A DNA stretch of 64,000 nt from Blastopirellula retiformator (GCF_007859755.1 NZ_SJPF01000005.1:62001-126000); one strand, 5' to 3'. Shown: positions 53,381 through 63,662, counted from the first letter of the stretch. Numbers and translations: made by a program. The notes: a model not told the origin generated them from the sequence alone.

Positions 53381-56077
53381 CTACGCTTGGGCGACCAATA
53401 GTTTCGCCAGGGTTGCGGCGAGTTTTTCCAGGGCGCTGTCGTCAGGAAGCGTAAACCGGACTTGCAATCGCCCCGCCTCGTCACGATCGGCGCATTGAGC
53501 CAAACCAGATCGAATTTGCTGAGCGACTTGCGGATCAGCCGCCTGGCCGTTTTCGACCAGCTCGCCGACCAGGTTCATCGCAGCGCCCAGCAGTTCTCCG
53601 GCCGCGGCCGCGACTTTGTCGCGGCGACCGGCGACCTGTTTCGCCTCGGTTTCGACTGCGGTTTGCATCGAGACGTCGACCGGAGCGGCCGGTTTCTCGC
53701 CGAGCAGCTGTTCTAAGCGGCGTTTGAGTTCATCCATGCCGCTACGAAGTTCTACCTCACTCACTTCAGAGTCGACGTCCAGGGCGGCTAGTGCCAAGTC
53801 GTGCTTGGCCGAAAGGGTGGCCAGCATCCGCTCTTCAATCGTGTCTTCCGTCACCAGCAGATAGACTTGAACCGAACGCTTTTGCCCCATACGGTGTGCT
53901 CGGGCGACGCGTTGTTCCAGCACCGCCGGATTCCAGGGGAGATCGACGTTGATCACGGTGTTGGCGGCTTGAAGATTGAGGCCCGTGCTGCCGGCGTTGC
54001 TCATGATGATGGCCCGGCAATCGTCATCGTGCTGGAATCGATGCACCAATTGCTGCCGTTTCTTCTGCGGCACGCTGCCGTCGAGCCGTACGAAATCGAT
54101 TCCGCATTTGTTTAGCAAATCCTCAATCAGCCCGAGCATCGTCGTCCATTCGCTGAACAAGACGATTTTTCGATCTTCCTCGGCCGCCAACTGTTCGAGC
54201 AGTTCGGCCAGGGTCGCCAGTTTGCTGCTATAGGCCGGCTCTTCTCTATTCACCAGGAAGGTGCTGTCGCACGCCATGCGGGCCATCAGCAAGAACTTTT
54301 GCAGGCGAATCAGGTCCATCTCGGTGAGGTACTTCTTGGCGGCGATTTTTGCGGCTTGCTGGACGTACTCCTCGCTCATGAAGAGCTGTTCTTTGGTCGG
54401 CTGAATGCGAACCACTTCGGTGGTGCGCTCCGGCAGATCGCGCATCACGCTGCCGCGCGTGCGCCGCAAAAGAATCGGCTTCAGCGTTTCTCGTAGTTCA
54501 TCCAGATTTCGGTAGCCTTTGACTTTGCCCCGATCATCCACAATGCGATGTCGGTGCAGGAAGCGATAAGCGGGCCCCAGGCGCCGGTCATCGACAAAGC
54601 TGGCGACCGTAAAAAGCTCTTCCAGACGGTTTTCTAGCGGCGTGCCGGTCAGCACCAACGCGAAACGAGACTGGAGTGCGGTGATGATGCGCGAGGTTTT
54701 CGATTCCCAGTTTTTAATTCGCTGACCTTCGTCCAAGATGATCAGATCCCAGGCGACTCGTTCGACCGTTGGATGGTCGCGCAGGATTTGCTCGTAATTG
54801 CAGATGGTGAAAAAGGCGTCGCTAGCGTATTGCTCGGCCCGTTCGGCGCCTCGGCCGATTACCAGTTGGCTGCTGCGTCCACAGAATCGGTTGATTTCGT
54901 TTCGCCATTGGCTTTTTACGGACGCCGGGCAGATGACCAGCACCCGGCGAATGTCTGAGTGCTGGGCGAGCAACTCGGCGACGCCGATACCCTGGATCGT
55001 TTTACCCAGTCCCATGTCATCGGCCAGAATCGCTCGTCCTGCACCGACGGCGAAGGCGATGCCGTCCATTTGATAAGGGAGCAGTTCGGCGTTGAGAAGT
55101 TCCTTCCGCAGAGGATGACTGCCGGGATCTTTGCGGATTTCGGCTGCGATGTCGAACAACCGACGCTGCAACAGACCTTGTTCGATGAACTCTTCCGCAT
55201 CAGGATAGACGTGGACCGAGTGCCCGGCTCGCTCCAGCTTTCGTATGACGGCGACGGCCTTGTCGACCTCGTCGAACGTGCGATCGCGCAGCGGCCCCAG
55301 AATTCGTTTGGCCTGGGCGTCGAGATGGTGCGGCAAGTTAAATCGCAGTCCCAACTCGGCGCCATAGTCGAGTCGTAGCGATAGATTCCGTCGCTTATAA
55401 GGTTGACGGAGCCGTCTCTGCGAGAACCGCTTCCTGATTTTGGTCTGCGCATGCAAGATATGTTTGCAGACGCCAAGATGATTCACTCGAAAGTCTGGGC
55501 AGCTGCAATACGATTGGCCCGGCTCAAAGCCGCGCAGCGACACGCGATACGATTTGCCCGATTGTCGGCTGGTGATGGTATAGTCGGCCCAAGGTTGCTC
55601 GGGATCGAGCGACTTGAGAGTCATCTTCTCCGATACGGCCCGCTGCTCTCGATCGGCCAGCGCGCGGCGAAACAACTCTTCTTCGGTTAAGTTCTCGATC
55701 GGTTCCGCCGGGTCTGGCGGCGCCGACAAGCCGAGCGACAGTTTTTCTTCCAGTACCATGCCGAGCGCCGCGGCGAGATGATCGCACTTGGTCTCGCAGG
55801 CGTCGCAGTGGAGATGGAGGCCGCTTGGCTTGTTGGTCTTTTCGACGATCGTTACGATCGGAGTGCCAGCGGAATGCTCCGCATCGGGGACATTCACACG
55901 CAACATGTCGCCGCCAAGATAGACGTCGCGCGCCAGCTCGATTTCAAATCGCCCACCGCGACGCAGACGGACATCGCCATCTTCGTCTCCCAGCAAGCGA
56001 CAGGCGGCGCGATACGTAAGCTGGCCTAAGCGATCTCGAATACCAATCCGGCGGTTGCGGCGTCCACTTTTCGACAC
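53381..56077 (-). CDS. SNF2/RapA-type DEAD-like helicase with N-terminal SWIM-type zinc motifs
   Basis: About 898 residues from the GTG at 56077, which has GGAG about 8 bases upstream (TTG at 56113 is possible). An N-terminal Cys/His motif HCDACETKCDHLAAAL (about residue 95) is followed by a canonical SWIM finger YCSCPDFRVNHLGVCKHIL (about 195). The helicase core has motif I ILADDMGLGKTIQGIGVAEL, motif II ILDEGQRIKNWE (DEGQ in place of DEAH), motif III LTGTPLENRLEELF, motif V SNAGSTGLNLQAANTVINVD and motif VI QRVARAHRMGQKRSVQVY. It is an ATP-driven DNA or RNA-polymerase remodeller. Helicases of this SWIM-SNF2 group are often chromosomal and not tied to defence; no phage-defence neighbours are seen here. 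Confidence 0.88.
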   Translation of the reverse strand: MSKSGRRNRRIGIRDRLGQLTYRAACRLLGDEDGDVRLRRGGRFEIELARDVYLGGDMLRVNVPDAEHSAGTPIVTIVEKTNKPSGLHLHCDACETKCDHLAAALGMVLEEKLSLGLSAPPDPAEPIENLTEEELFRRALADREQRAVSEKMTLKSLDPEQPWADYTITSRQSGKSYRVSLRGFEPGQSYCSCPDFRVNHLGVCKHILHAQTKIRKRFSQRRLRQPYKRRNLSLRLDYGAELGLRFNLPHHLDAQAKRILGPLRDRTFDEVDKAVAVIRKLERAGHSVHVYPDAEEFIEQGLLQRRLFDIAAEIRKDPGSHPLRKELLNAELLPYQMDGIAFAVGAGRAILADDMGLGKTIQGIGVAELLAQHSDIRRVLVICPASVKSQWRNEINRFCGRSSQLVIGRGAERAEQYASDAFFTICNYEQILRDHPTVERVAWDLIILDEGQRIKNWESKTSRIITALQSRFALVLTGTPLENRLEELFTVASFVDDRRLGPAYRFLHRHRIVDDRGKVKGYRNLDELRETLKPILLRRTRGSVMRDLPERTTEVVRIQPTKEQLFMSEEYVQQAAKIAAKKYLTEMDLIRLQKFLLMARMACDSTFLVNREEPAYSSKLATLAELLEQLAAEEDRKIVLFSEWTTMLGLIEDLLNKCGIDFVRLDGSVPQKKRQQLVHRFQHDDDCRAIIMSNAGSTGLNLQAANTVINVDLPWNPAVLEQRVARAHRMGQKRSVQVYLLVTEDTIEERMLATLSAKHDLALAALDVDSEVSEVELRSGMDELKRRLEQLLGEKPAAPVDVSMQTAVETEAKQVAGRRDKVAAAAGELLGAAMNLVGELVENGQAADPQVAQQIRSGLAQCADRDEAGRLQVRFTLPDDSALEKLAATLAKLLVAQA

Positions 56078-56211
56078 GGTCAGGCTCCATCCCTTGGAAA
56101 ACGGAGAGTTCAACGTTGGGGGGCGTTGCGAAACCTACCATTCTCACCCTTTTCATCGTTCCAGCAAGCCAAGCACCCTGGGGGAGCGGCGAGAATACAT
56201 CCCTGCGAAGA

Positions 56212-56333
56212 ATTTTCAACCTCGCCACGCTCAGAGCGTAGCTCTTCGCGGCTCGCAAAATAGCTACTTACGTCGCTATTTAGGGATCGCATCCCTGCGA
56301 TCACGCAGTCCGTCGAGAAAATCAACGGACCGC
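56212..56333 (-). mobile_element. Multi-hairpin element, copy 9 (degenerate, right end lost)
   Basis: Minus orientation. The left end GCGGTCCGTTGA and hairpins 1-4 are present. About 30 bp at the right end, including hairpin 5 and TCAACAGGCAG, are replaced by unrelated sequence. It has more substitutions than other copies. It lies between the SNF2 start and the DUF6933 gene, so it is a promoter-proximal copy. Confidence 0.75.
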
Positions 56334-56410
56334 TATGCTTCCGCCAAGCGAAAAATGGTAGAATACCACCAAGCCTTACGAATGAATTTCTATCGCCGCA
56401 ACTGCGTCCC

Positions 56411-56914
56411 ATGATTGTTCGTCTGACCCAAAAGCTGGGCAAAAAAATCGACGCCTCACCAAAGAAGTCGTATCCGCTAGATGACAATCCGCTGGCGGAT
56501 TGGAGTGCGCATCTATTTACGGTTTCTCGAACGCAATTCATCCTGGTCACGAACACCGCCACGCTCTACTCGGCGGTACTGTATGGGCGAGGCATACCGG
56601 ATGGCGGGCGGTTTCTGGACGCAATGCTGAGTACGATTCGCGAGGTCTTGGATGATGACGGTCTGAGTATTGCGTACCAGAAGCTCATCGCCCCAGCGAC
56701 GGCGACGGTGTACTTTTCGAAGGCGTTCAGCCGCTCGGTGACTGGCTCGATGAATGACCATATCATGGGGGCCAAGATCTATCTGGGTGAAGCCGATCTT
56801 TCGCCGCATGAAACGTCGTTTAAGTTGAACTGTACGCCACTGTCGGCGATCGATTATGAGAATCCAAGGAAGGTGATGCAGGCGCTTTGTGCCGATCGGG
56901 TTAACGAGCGATAG
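56411..56914 (+). CDS. DUF6933 family protein
   Basis: 167 residues, cytosolic. The start MIVRLTQKLGKKIDASPKKS with DDNPLADWSAHLFTVSRTQF is the DUF6933 hallmark, followed by ILVTNTATLYSAVLYGRGIP and the C-terminal block ETSFKLNCTPLSAIDYENPR. Members are small widespread proteins of unknown role, often in mobile or accessory regions. The gene stands alone after element copy 9. No enzymatic motif is visible. Confidence 0.78.
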   Translation: MIVRLTQKLGKKIDASPKKSYPLDDNPLADWSAHLFTVSRTQFILVTNTATLYSAVLYGRGIPDGGRFLDAMLSTIREVLDDDGLSIAYQKLIAPATATVYFSKAFSRSVTGSMNDHIMGAKIYLGEADLSPHETSFKLNCTPLSAIDYENPRKVMQALCADRVNER

Positions 56915-57615
56915 GGGGAGCGGGGAAAAGGAGGGGCGACGTGTGCCGCTATCGTCCGCGATAGTCTCTTTCGGCAGAGCCTCAGTTCGGCGCGATATCG
57001 CTTCGCCCGTGGGAAGTCAAAAAAATCGCACGGTGGTAGATTTCTGAAATCGGTCACAGTCGACATTGGCGCAGTCGCGAATCTTCTAGTCCAAACAGCC
57101 ACGCTTCAATCTCTTCCTGGCCGGGTCAGAAAGAACGCCAGCCAAGGCCCGGGCTGACGCCGCGGACGATCAGCTCTTCGCGAGCAAGCGTGGTCAGATG
57201 CATCCTGTTTGCCTGCGACCAGATGGGCGGTGGATGACGAGCAGGCACAAAAAAAGCCTGGCGAAATCGCCAGGCTTTGGAAGGCTCCCCGTGCAAAATG
57301 CTATTCGTAACAGTTCTCTGTTTGTTCTGAGCGAGTAACTGGGTGGGCCAAAGGGATTTAGGAATTCAGAGTGCCTTGCGCCACAGCCGAGCTGGCCGAA
57401 CAATTCTCGGAATTTTGGGAGGTTGGGAATACCAATACCTTCGTCGAGCGGTTTATCCAGACTGGGCAGGCGACCGTTACAAAACTGCCGTGACGCAAGG
57501 TCTTACCTACGCGAAATGGCGAATTACAGGTGTCTTTACGCTGGACTAATGGGGCGCACTTGCAAACGGAACAAGACGCATTCCCTCCGCGCAATTCTTG
57601 CAACGAGGATCGGCG
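56915..57615. other. 700-bp gene-poor interval with a terminator hairpin and possible gene remnant
   Basis: No complete gene. A hairpin AGCCTGGCG/CGCCAGGCT at 57255-57277 has an A run on its left, so it acts as a terminator on the minus strand although no minus-strand gene ends there. At 57371-57493 a plus-strand frame of 40 codons (AELAEQFSEFWEVGNTNTFV, then TGQATVTKLP) looks protein-like but has no RBS, so it may be the tail of a lost gene. Confidence 0.4.
57255..57277 (-). terminator. Orphan intrinsic terminator
   Basis: AGCCTGGCG-AAAT-CGCCAGGCT, a 9-bp stem, followed on the minus strand by a run of seven T. No minus-strand gene directly precedes it, so it may end a small RNA or the remains of a deleted gene. 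Confidence 0.6.
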
Positions 57616-57996
57616 TTATTTCGACACCAGTTTTAGCAAATCGCCGATATTTCGATGCGATTCAATCGGATGGCGAAGGCTACGGTCGAGAATGATCCGA
57701 TAGGTGTTCTGTCGCCCGATTTTTTCCTTCACGAGGAAACCTTCTTCTTCCAGGTCGGCGATGATTCTTTGGACGGCGCGTTCGGTAATACCGACCTCCG
57801 TCGCCACATGCCGAAGCACCATGGTGGGATCGCGTGACAAGACGATTAGGACGTGGGAATGATTCGTCAGGAAAGTCCAGCGATTGACGGCAGGCGACGG
57901 CTCTGGGCTTTCCGCCTCTTTGACTGCTTTCGCTGGCGAAGGCTCACGGCTTGCTGCCGGAGCCTTTTTTCCACTTTTTTTTTCCGTCGCGTTCAT
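57616..57996 (-). CDS. Winged-helix (ArsR/MarR-like) transcriptional regulator divergent from dabBA
   Basis: 126 residues. The first 40 residues are a basic, Pro/Ala/Ser-rich tail ([20 protein letters not shown]). The winged helix spans about 42-110: [40 protein letters not shown] (recognition helix) and [20 protein letters not shown] (wing). The NHSHVLI-LSRDP form is common in small bacterial one-component HTH proteins. It lies divergent from dabB, with 275 bp between the starts, so control of the carbon-uptake genes is likely (inference). Confidence 0.82.
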   Translation of the reverse strand: MNATEKKSGKKAPAASREPSPAKAVKEAESPEPSPAVNRWTFLTNHSHVLIVLSRDPTMVLRHVATEVGITERAVQRIIADLEEEGFLVKEKIGRQNTYRIILDRSLRHPIESHRNIGDLLKLVSK

Positions 57997-58183
57997 TTGC
58001 GTATTGCGAAGACAGGGTCCTGCCCCAGGGCGTGAGGCTCAAGCCGTAAACCGAGTGCCCATAACGCTTTATTCTAGCTTTCGAGTCGGGAAGTCGCAAT
58101 CCGGAATATTCTTTCCGGACTCTCGAGACGCATTTCAACTCAAGCCGTCCGCAGAATTTACCGAATTTAAAGGCGACGCACGA

Positions 58184-58212
58184 TTGACGATAAAAATGTC
58201 GCGTATTAAATT
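58184..58212 (+). promoter_or_regulatory. Putative sigma-70-like promoter of dabBA
   Basis: TTGACG at 58184-58189 and TAAATT at 58207-58212, separated by 17 bp. Transcription would begin near 58219, giving a leader of about 50 nt before the ATG at 58272. The surrounding DNA is AT-rich against a GC-rich background. Confidence 0.5.
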
Positions 58213-58271
58213 TCACGAACTTGGTTTTGCGTGTTCGCGAATTCTCGAAACTCTTGGAATGGTGGCGTTCA

Positions 58272-59873
58272 ATGGGATGTTATTCTGCGATCCTGACCTC
58301 AGCGATCTTGCTGCTGATAACGCCGGGGCTAATTCCGAGCGGCTGGGCGAATCGGCATGCCGTCGCTATGCGGCGAATGGCGATCTTTCTCGCAGCTACC
58401 TCGTTCACCTTGATTGTCTGCGGAGTAGCTCTGCTGCTCAAGTTTGGGCCCATGGAGAGGAACGCAGCGATCGAGTCGTCGACCAGTTTGCTGGGGAGCG
58501 GGTTCTATTGGGACGCGCTTTCGGCAACGATGGCGCTGCTGATTGGAGCGGTTGGCTGGACCATCCTCGGGTTCGCCTGTCGCAACTTGGATGGCGAGGC
58601 GACTCAGGGGAGATTTCTTCGCTGGACCCTATTTACTCTCGGCTCCGTTCTCATGCTCGTGGTCTCGGGCAATCTTCTTGTGGTGCTGTTCGCCTGGACC
58701 CTCACGAGCTTTGGCCTCCATCAACTGCTGCGACACTACGGCGACCGAAATTGGGCGGTCTGGACTGCTCGAAAGAAGTTCGTGATCAGCCGTCTCGGAG
58801 ACCTGTTTCTGCTCGCAGCGATTTGGCTCACTTATCACGAGTTCGGTAGCTTTGGCTTCGCCGAAATCTTCGCATCCGCCGACCACGCCCGACGGATGGG
58901 AGACGCAACCTGGAGCATCACGATCATCAGTACGCTTTACGTATTGGGAGCGATGACGAAATCAGCGCAGTTTCCGTTCCATACCTGGCTGCCGGATACG
59001 CTTGAGACCCCGACGGCGGTTTCGGCCCTGATGCATGCGGGAATTATCAATGCTGGCGGGTTCCTGATCATTCGACTCAGTCCCGTCGTATCGCTGTCGC
59101 CGGTCGCGCTTGGGTTTCTGGCGTTCGTCGGCGGTTTCACCGCACTTCTAGGAGGCGTAATGATGCTGACGCAGTCCAGTATAAAACGTCAACTGGCTTA
59201 CAGCACGATCGCTCAAATGGGCTTCATGATGCTGCAGTGCGGTCTCGGCGCGTTTTCGACAGCAATGCTGCACCTCGTCGCCCACTCAATTTACAAGGCC
59301 TATGCGTTTCTACGCTCCGGCAGCGCTCTCGAAGAGGCTGGGCGAACGGACCCGAAACTGTTGACCGACAGAAAGCTCTCCTTCCGTCTCGCCGCTACCG
59401 CGGGCGCTATCTTGGTGAGCGCCGTCATTTGCACGGCGATCGCCTGGTTGTTCCAACTGGATCTGACTCAAAAGAGCGGCGGCCTAGTGCTGGGAATCGT
59501 CCTGGTGCTGGCCTTGGCGACCTTACTGGTGCGGAGCTTCGCTACCGGATCGATGCAAATTTCATTGCAGTCGGTAGGAATCGCGACGCTCGTCGCCGGA
59601 TGCTATTTCGCCGCGTTTATTGCGATGAACGCCTGGTTGGGGACTTCCGTCGCACATCCGTCGCCTGGAGATACGCTTACTCAGGCGTTCTCGATCGTTC
59701 CTCTTTCCATCGGCTTTGTCGGCTTGTTCGCACTGGAATCGATTCTTTCCTGGACGGAGCGAAATCGAATGCTGCAGATATTCTACGTGCACTCATTAAA
59801 CGGCTTTTACCTCGACATTCCAGCTCGACGGCTGACAGGAATTTTCTGGGCGCGGTTCAATCCGGTCCCGTAA
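58272..59873 (+). CDS. dabB: DabB: NuoL/MrpA-like proton-conducting membrane subunit of inorganic carbon uptake
   Basis: 533 residues from the ATG at 58272 (an in-frame TTG at 58221 lies at the predicted transcription start). About 14 hydrophobic helices. The proton_antipo_M core has STLYVLGAMTKSAQFPFHTW, then LPDTLETPTAVSALMHAGII and AGGFLIIRLSP, and MLTQSSIKRQLAYSTIAQMG, with the conserved Lys and Glu of NuoL-type channels. In DAB systems DabB powers DabA, which hydrates CO2 to bicarbonate vectorially. dabA follows after 50 bp. The neighbour identifies it as DabB and not a Complex I subunit. The first helix is atypical but hydrophobic. Confidence 0.9.
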   Translation: MGCYSAILTSAILLLITPGLIPSGWANRHAVAMRRMAIFLAATSFTLIVCGVALLLKFGPMERNAAIESSTSLLGSGFYWDALSATMALLIGAVGWTILGFACRNLDGEATQGRFLRWTLFTLGSVLMLVVSGNLLVVLFAWTLTSFGLHQLLRHYGDRNWAVWTARKKFVISRLGDLFLLAAIWLTYHEFGSFGFAEIFASADHARRMGDATWSITIISTLYVLGAMTKSAQFPFHTWLPDTLETPTAVSALMHAGIINAGGFLIIRLSPVVSLSPVALGFLAFVGGFTALLGGVMMLTQSSIKRQLAYSTIAQMGFMMLQCGLGAFSTAMLHLVAHSIYKAYAFLRSGSALEEAGRTDPKLLTDRKLSFRLAATAGAILVSAVICTAIAWLFQLDLTQKSGGLVLGIVLVLALATLLVRSFATGSMQISLQSVGIATLVAGCYFAAFIAMNAWLGTSVAHPSPGDTLTQAFSIVPLSIGFVGLFALESILSWTERNRMLQIFYVHSLNGFYLDIPARRLTGIFWARFNPVP

Positions 59874-59923
59874 TTCGACCAGCGATACGAAGCAAATCAC
59901 ATTCACGAAAAGGGATAGGTGCG

Positions 59924-62464
59924 ATGGAAATGACCTTGAATGCGTCGTTAGGCGGAACGCGATCGAGCGAATCGATTTCGCAGCAAGTTGCGAATTCTCG
60001 CGCTCCCCATCTCAGCAGCCTATTGGCGGACGTCGAGAAAATGACGCCGCCGCTCTGGTCGCTGGCGGATTACGTGGCGGTCAATCCGTTTCTCGGACTC
60101 AGCGAAGAAAAGTTTCTGACCGCGCGGCGAATGATGGCGGAAGTGCGAGATTGCGAACTCCTACCTTCCATGGATACTTTTCGGAAACAGTTTCGAGAGA
60201 ATGGATTCGAGCGGACTGATCTCGAACAGGCGCTAAAGCAAGCCGCACACGAATACCCAGAGTGGTATCAGCAGATCGATCTCGCCGAGATTGAAGTCAT
60301 TCTGAACGGCAATGCCTCGCCAACGGAGGCCCCTGAACGAACCGCTTGGACAATTGCGGAACTTATTGATCAAAGTGAGGGGTCTGACTGGAACAGCCAT
60401 ATCATTAACGACATTTCTCGTAACGTCGCCAGCTACTTCGACCAAGGACAGGCGTCATGGACGAATCCCTGGAAAAGTGAGTCGCTGTTCACTGCCTGGC
60501 GAAACTCCGCCACGATAAGTCGACGCATGGAAATGTTAGGCGTCGCAGATTTTCGTCAGTTCGTCAAAGGGTTGCCCGCGAAGCCGAGCGAGGCGATTCT
60601 GCAACTTCTGACTCGACTGGGGGCGGCCCCTGCCCGATGGCGATGCGTGTTGTTGAGTGAGATCTTCTCTGTCGCAGGCTGGGCCTCGTTCATCAAAAAC
60701 CAAGGGGGAAGTCGTCGACACGAGTCTCACGGCGAAGGCGATTTGATTGGGTTGTTGGCGATTCGCCTCGCTTATGACGCGGCCTTAGTTGAGCGTCAAT
60801 TGCCAGCTGCGGCTTCAGCTTCGTACCACAGCGAGCGATGGAAGCATTTGTTGGAGCGTTCGGATTTGAGCCCCAACGCGCCCAGCGCTCCGGTCCTCGC
60901 CAGATACGTTTGCCAAACTGCCGTCGAGATAGCTTTCCGACGAAGACTTTGCGGGCAGCTGTCCGACGGGGAAAAGTCTCAAAGCGTTGCGACTCGCAAA
61001 GCGGCGCAGTTTGTCTTCTGCATCGACGTCCGTTCGGAAGTAATGCGACGCAATCTTGAGAAGGCTGCGGAAAACGTGGAATCGTTCGGCTTCGCAGGCT
61101 TCTTCGGGATTCCGATGCAGTACGTTTCGCTGGGTGGAGGAAAGGGCTCTGCTCAGTGCCCCGTGCTCCTTCAGCCCACATTCTCCGTCCACGAGATCGA
61201 ATCGGGGGCGTCGGAAGCCGAACAGGCGGCGGACGGTCGACGACGGCTGGCGGCTAAGAATCAACGTGCGATTTGGAAGTCTTTTCAGTCTTCCGCCGCG
61301 TCCTGCTTCAGCTTTGTCGAAACGGTAGGAGCGTTCTTCGTAGCGAAGTTGCTGAAGGACTCGCTGAATTCGTTGCGGTTCTTCGCTTCCAGCAAATTCG
61401 CGACCGATGGACGGCTTACGCGTACTCAAAGTGGAGACGGCACATCGATCGAATTCGACTCGGAATTCTCGATCGAGAAGCGGTGCAGCATTGCGGAGAA
61501 CGTTCTGCGAAACCTGGGGCTCACCGACAACTTCGCGCGGATCGTGGCATTTTGCGGTCATGGGGCCGAAGTCACGAATAATCCTTATCACGCTGGACTC
61601 GATTGTGGAGCGTGCGGCGGGCATTCCGGAGCGCCCAATGCTCGCGTCGCCACGAGGCTGTTGAATGACGACGTGGTTCGTCAGTACCTGCGCCTCCGTG
61701 GAATCGTCATCCCCGAGGATACCTGGTTTGTTCCGGCGTTGCACAAGACCACCACGGACGAGATTCAAATCCTCGACGTCGATCTGCTGCCGGATACTCA
61801 TCGAGAGGAGTTGACGCAATTGCAGGAATCGATGCGAACCGCCAGCCAACTATGCCGCGAAGAACGGAGCGGTCGGATGGACGCATCTTCGCCGCAGGAC
61901 CTAATCCGCCGCAGCCAAGACTGGGCGGAAACGAGACCTGAGTGGGGCCTGGCGGGCAACGCTGCATTTGTCATCGCGCCCCGCTGGCGAACCGCAGGTA
62001 TTGATTTGGGCGGCCGAATCTTTATGCACAGCTATGACCCGGAGCGGGATGTCGAGGGAAAAGTCTTGGAGCTAATCCTGACCGCGCCAACGGTCGTCGC
62101 TAGCTGGATCAATCTTCAGTATTACGCCTCCACGGTCGACAACCAGGCGTTTGGAAGCGGCAATAAATTGCTTCACAACGTCGTCGGCAAGTTCGGCGTC
62201 TTCGAGGGGAACGGAGGCGATTTGAAGACCGGACTTCCCTGGCAGTCGGTACACGACGGATCCAAGCTTCAACATCAACCGCAAAGACTGCTCGTCCTCG
62301 TCGATGCGCCGCGAGAGCGGGTGGAAACGATTCTGCAGAACCATACGGGAGTACGGGATTTGGTCAGCAATGGCTGGGTGTCGCTCGTCGTGATGGAAAA
62401 CGATGGCTACTACCGCTGGACGGAATCGCACGCTTGGCAGATCTGTCCGCCGACCGAGTGTTAA
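59924..62464 (+). CDS. dabA: DabA: DUF2309 zinc-dependent, beta-carbonic-anhydrase-like subunit of inorganic carbon uptake
   Basis: 846 residues from the ATG at 59924 with AGGGATAGG upstream; an in-frame upstream extension to 59237 lies inside dabB and is not coding. DUF2309 blocks: TPPLWSLADYVAVNPFLGLS near the N-terminus and FVFCIDVRSEVMRRNLE (Cys366 and Asp368). FCGHGAEVTNNPYHAGLDCG (His546, Cys561) follows. These correspond by spacing to the zinc ligands and Asp of characterised DabA. It is a peripheral membrane protein that hydrates CO2 in a DabB-coupled one-way reaction. The TAA stop lies on the duplicated TTA of element copy 10. Confidence 0.93.
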   Translation: MEMTLNASLGGTRSSESISQQVANSRAPHLSSLLADVEKMTPPLWSLADYVAVNPFLGLSEEKFLTARRMMAEVRDCELLPSMDTFRKQFRENGFERTDLEQALKQAAHEYPEWYQQIDLAEIEVILNGNASPTEAPERTAWTIAELIDQSEGSDWNSHIINDISRNVASYFDQGQASWTNPWKSESLFTAWRNSATISRRMEMLGVADFRQFVKGLPAKPSEAILQLLTRLGAAPARWRCVLLSEIFSVAGWASFIKNQGGSRRHESHGEGDLIGLLAIRLAYDAALVERQLPAAASASYHSERWKHLLERSDLSPNAPSAPVLARYVCQTAVEIAFRRRLCGQLSDGEKSQSVATRKAAQFVFCIDVRSEVMRRNLEKAAENVESFGFAGFFGIPMQYVSLGGGKGSAQCPVLLQPTFSVHEIESGASEAEQAADGRRRLAAKNQRAIWKSFQSSAASCFSFVETVGAFFVAKLLKDSLNSLRFFASSKFATDGRLTRTQSGDGTSIEFDSEFSIEKRCSIAENVLRNLGLTDNFARIVAFCGHGAEVTNNPYHAGLDCGACGGHSGAPNARVATRLLNDDVVRQYLRLRGIVIPEDTWFVPALHKTTTDEIQILDVDLLPDTHREELTQLQESMRTASQLCREERSGRMDASSPQDLIRRSQDWAETRPEWGLAGNAAFVIAPRWRTAGIDLGGRIFMHSYDPERDVEGKVLELILTAPTVVASWINLQYYASTVDNQAFGSGNKLLHNVVGKFGVFEGNGGDLKTGLPWQSVHDGSKLQHQPQRLLVLVDAPRERVETILQNHTGVRDLVSNGWVSLVVMENDGYYRWTESHAWQICPPTEC

Positions 62465-62612
62465 CAGTCCGTTGATTTTCTCGACGGACTGGTGATCGCA
62501 TGGATGCGATCCCAAAATAGCGACGTAAGTCGTTATTTTGCGAGCCGCGAAGAGCTACGCTCTGAGCCTGGCGAGGTTGGAAAATGCCACGATGGCATTT
62601 TTCAACAGGCAG
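62464..62612 (+). mobile_element. Multi-hairpin element, copy 10 (149 bp)
   Basis: Full structure with one base deleted after hairpin 1; the first base is A. It is flanked by TTA at 62461-62463 and TTA at 62613-62615. The left TTA overlaps the dabA stop codon (62462-62464). It separates dabA from cysD and would decouple the two transcripts if its hairpins terminate. Confidence 0.85.
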
Positions 62613-62655
62613 TTAAGCCTGGCATTAAACGACTTTTTGGCGATCGGGAAACGCT

Positions 62656-63609
62656 ATGACCAATACCTTGCGAGAAGTGACGGAACACGACGCCACAGAG
62701 AGCGTCTTGCCGAAAACCCACCTCCGGCAACTGGAGGCGGAGAGCATTTACATCATGCGGGAAATGGCGGAAGAGTTTGAAAACCCTGTTCTGCTCTACT
62801 CCATCGGCAAAGACTCGAGCGTCCTGCTCCATCTGGCCAGGAAGGCTTTCTTTCCCGAGAAGCCGCCGTTTCCGCTCCTGCACATCGACTCCACCTGGGA
62901 ATTTCGGGAAATGATCGAGTTTCGCGAAAACTATGTGCGGAGTGAACTTGGTTTGGACGTATTGGTGGAGATCAATCAGGAAGGAGTTCGAGATCAGGTC
63001 AATCCCTTCGACCACGACGGTCGCATCTACACCGAAGTGATGCGAACGAAGCCTCTCAAGCAAGCCCTGACTCGGTATCGCTTTGATGCGGCGCTGGGAG
63101 GAGGGCGGCGCGAGGAGGAGCGTTCGCGGGCAAAGGAGCGGGTCTTCTCGTTTCGCGACCGCAATCATCGTTGGGACCCCAAGAATCAGCGTCCTGAGCT
63201 ATGGAACCTTTACAACACTTGGATTCATCGTGGCGAAAGCATGCGAGTCTTTCCATTGTCCGACTGGACGGAACTCGATATCTGGCAATATATCCAGCTG
63301 GAGCAGATCCGCCTGGCGCCCCTCTATTTTGCGAAATCACGTCCTGTCGTCGAACGTGATGGAAGTCTCATCATGGTCGATGATGAGCGAATGCGATTGG
63401 CTCCGGGGGAAGAGCCGACGTATCGAAACGTCCGTTTTCGCACGTTGGGGTGTTACCCCGTAACGGGAGCGACCCTCTCAAACGCCGCTTCGGTCGCTGA
63501 GATTGTCGACGAGCTGCGGTTAACGCGAGATTCCGAACGAAACGGTCGAGCGGTCGATCGCGAAGAAGAGGCGGCGATGGAACGAAAGAAACGCGACGGT
63601 TATTTCTAG
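62656..63609 (+). CDS. cysD: Sulfate adenylyltransferase subunit 2 (CysD)
   Basis: 317 residues, usual length. The PP-loop appears as [20 protein letters not shown]. Family blocks are [20 protein letters not shown], then [40 protein letters not shown] and [13 protein letters not shown]. With the GTPase CysN it forms APS from ATP and sulfate, the first step of sulfate assimilation. The Shine-Dalgarno is weak. cysN starts 53 bp downstream in the same direction. Placement after dabA is noted; whether they are co-regulated is unknown. Confidence 0.93.
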   Translation: MTNTLREVTEHDATESVLPKTHLRQLEAESIYIMREMAEEFENPVLLYSIGKDSSVLLHLARKAFFPEKPPFPLLHIDSTWEFREMIEFRENYVRSELGLDVLVEINQEGVRDQVNPFDHDGRIYTEVMRTKPLKQALTRYRFDAALGGGRREEERSRAKERVFSFRDRNHRWDPKNQRPELWNLYNTWIHRGESMRVFPLSDWTELDIWQYIQLEQIRLAPLYFAKSRPVVERDGSLIMVDDERMRLAPGEEPTYRNVRFRTLGCYPVTGATLSNAASVAEIVDELRLTRDSERNGRAVDREEEAAMERKKRDGYF

Positions 63610-63662
63610 CGCCAAGTGCCCGCTCCGCTAAGTCGACGGTTTACGGAATTGTTCAACTGAGA

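Noticed and set aside
53381-56077. SNF2 helicase as part of a phage-defence island
   Set aside because: No nuclease, methylase or other defence partner is adjacent; SWIM-SNF2 proteins of this type are common chromosomal genes.
56915-57615. tRNA or small RNA near the orphan terminator
   Set aside because: No cloverleaf or CCA end could be traced by eye; only the terminator is reported.
59237-59923. Upstream in-frame extension of dabA inside dabB
   Set aside because: It overlaps a well-supported membrane protein in another frame, and its translation is Arg-rich and unrelated to DUF2309. The ATG at 59924 has an RBS.
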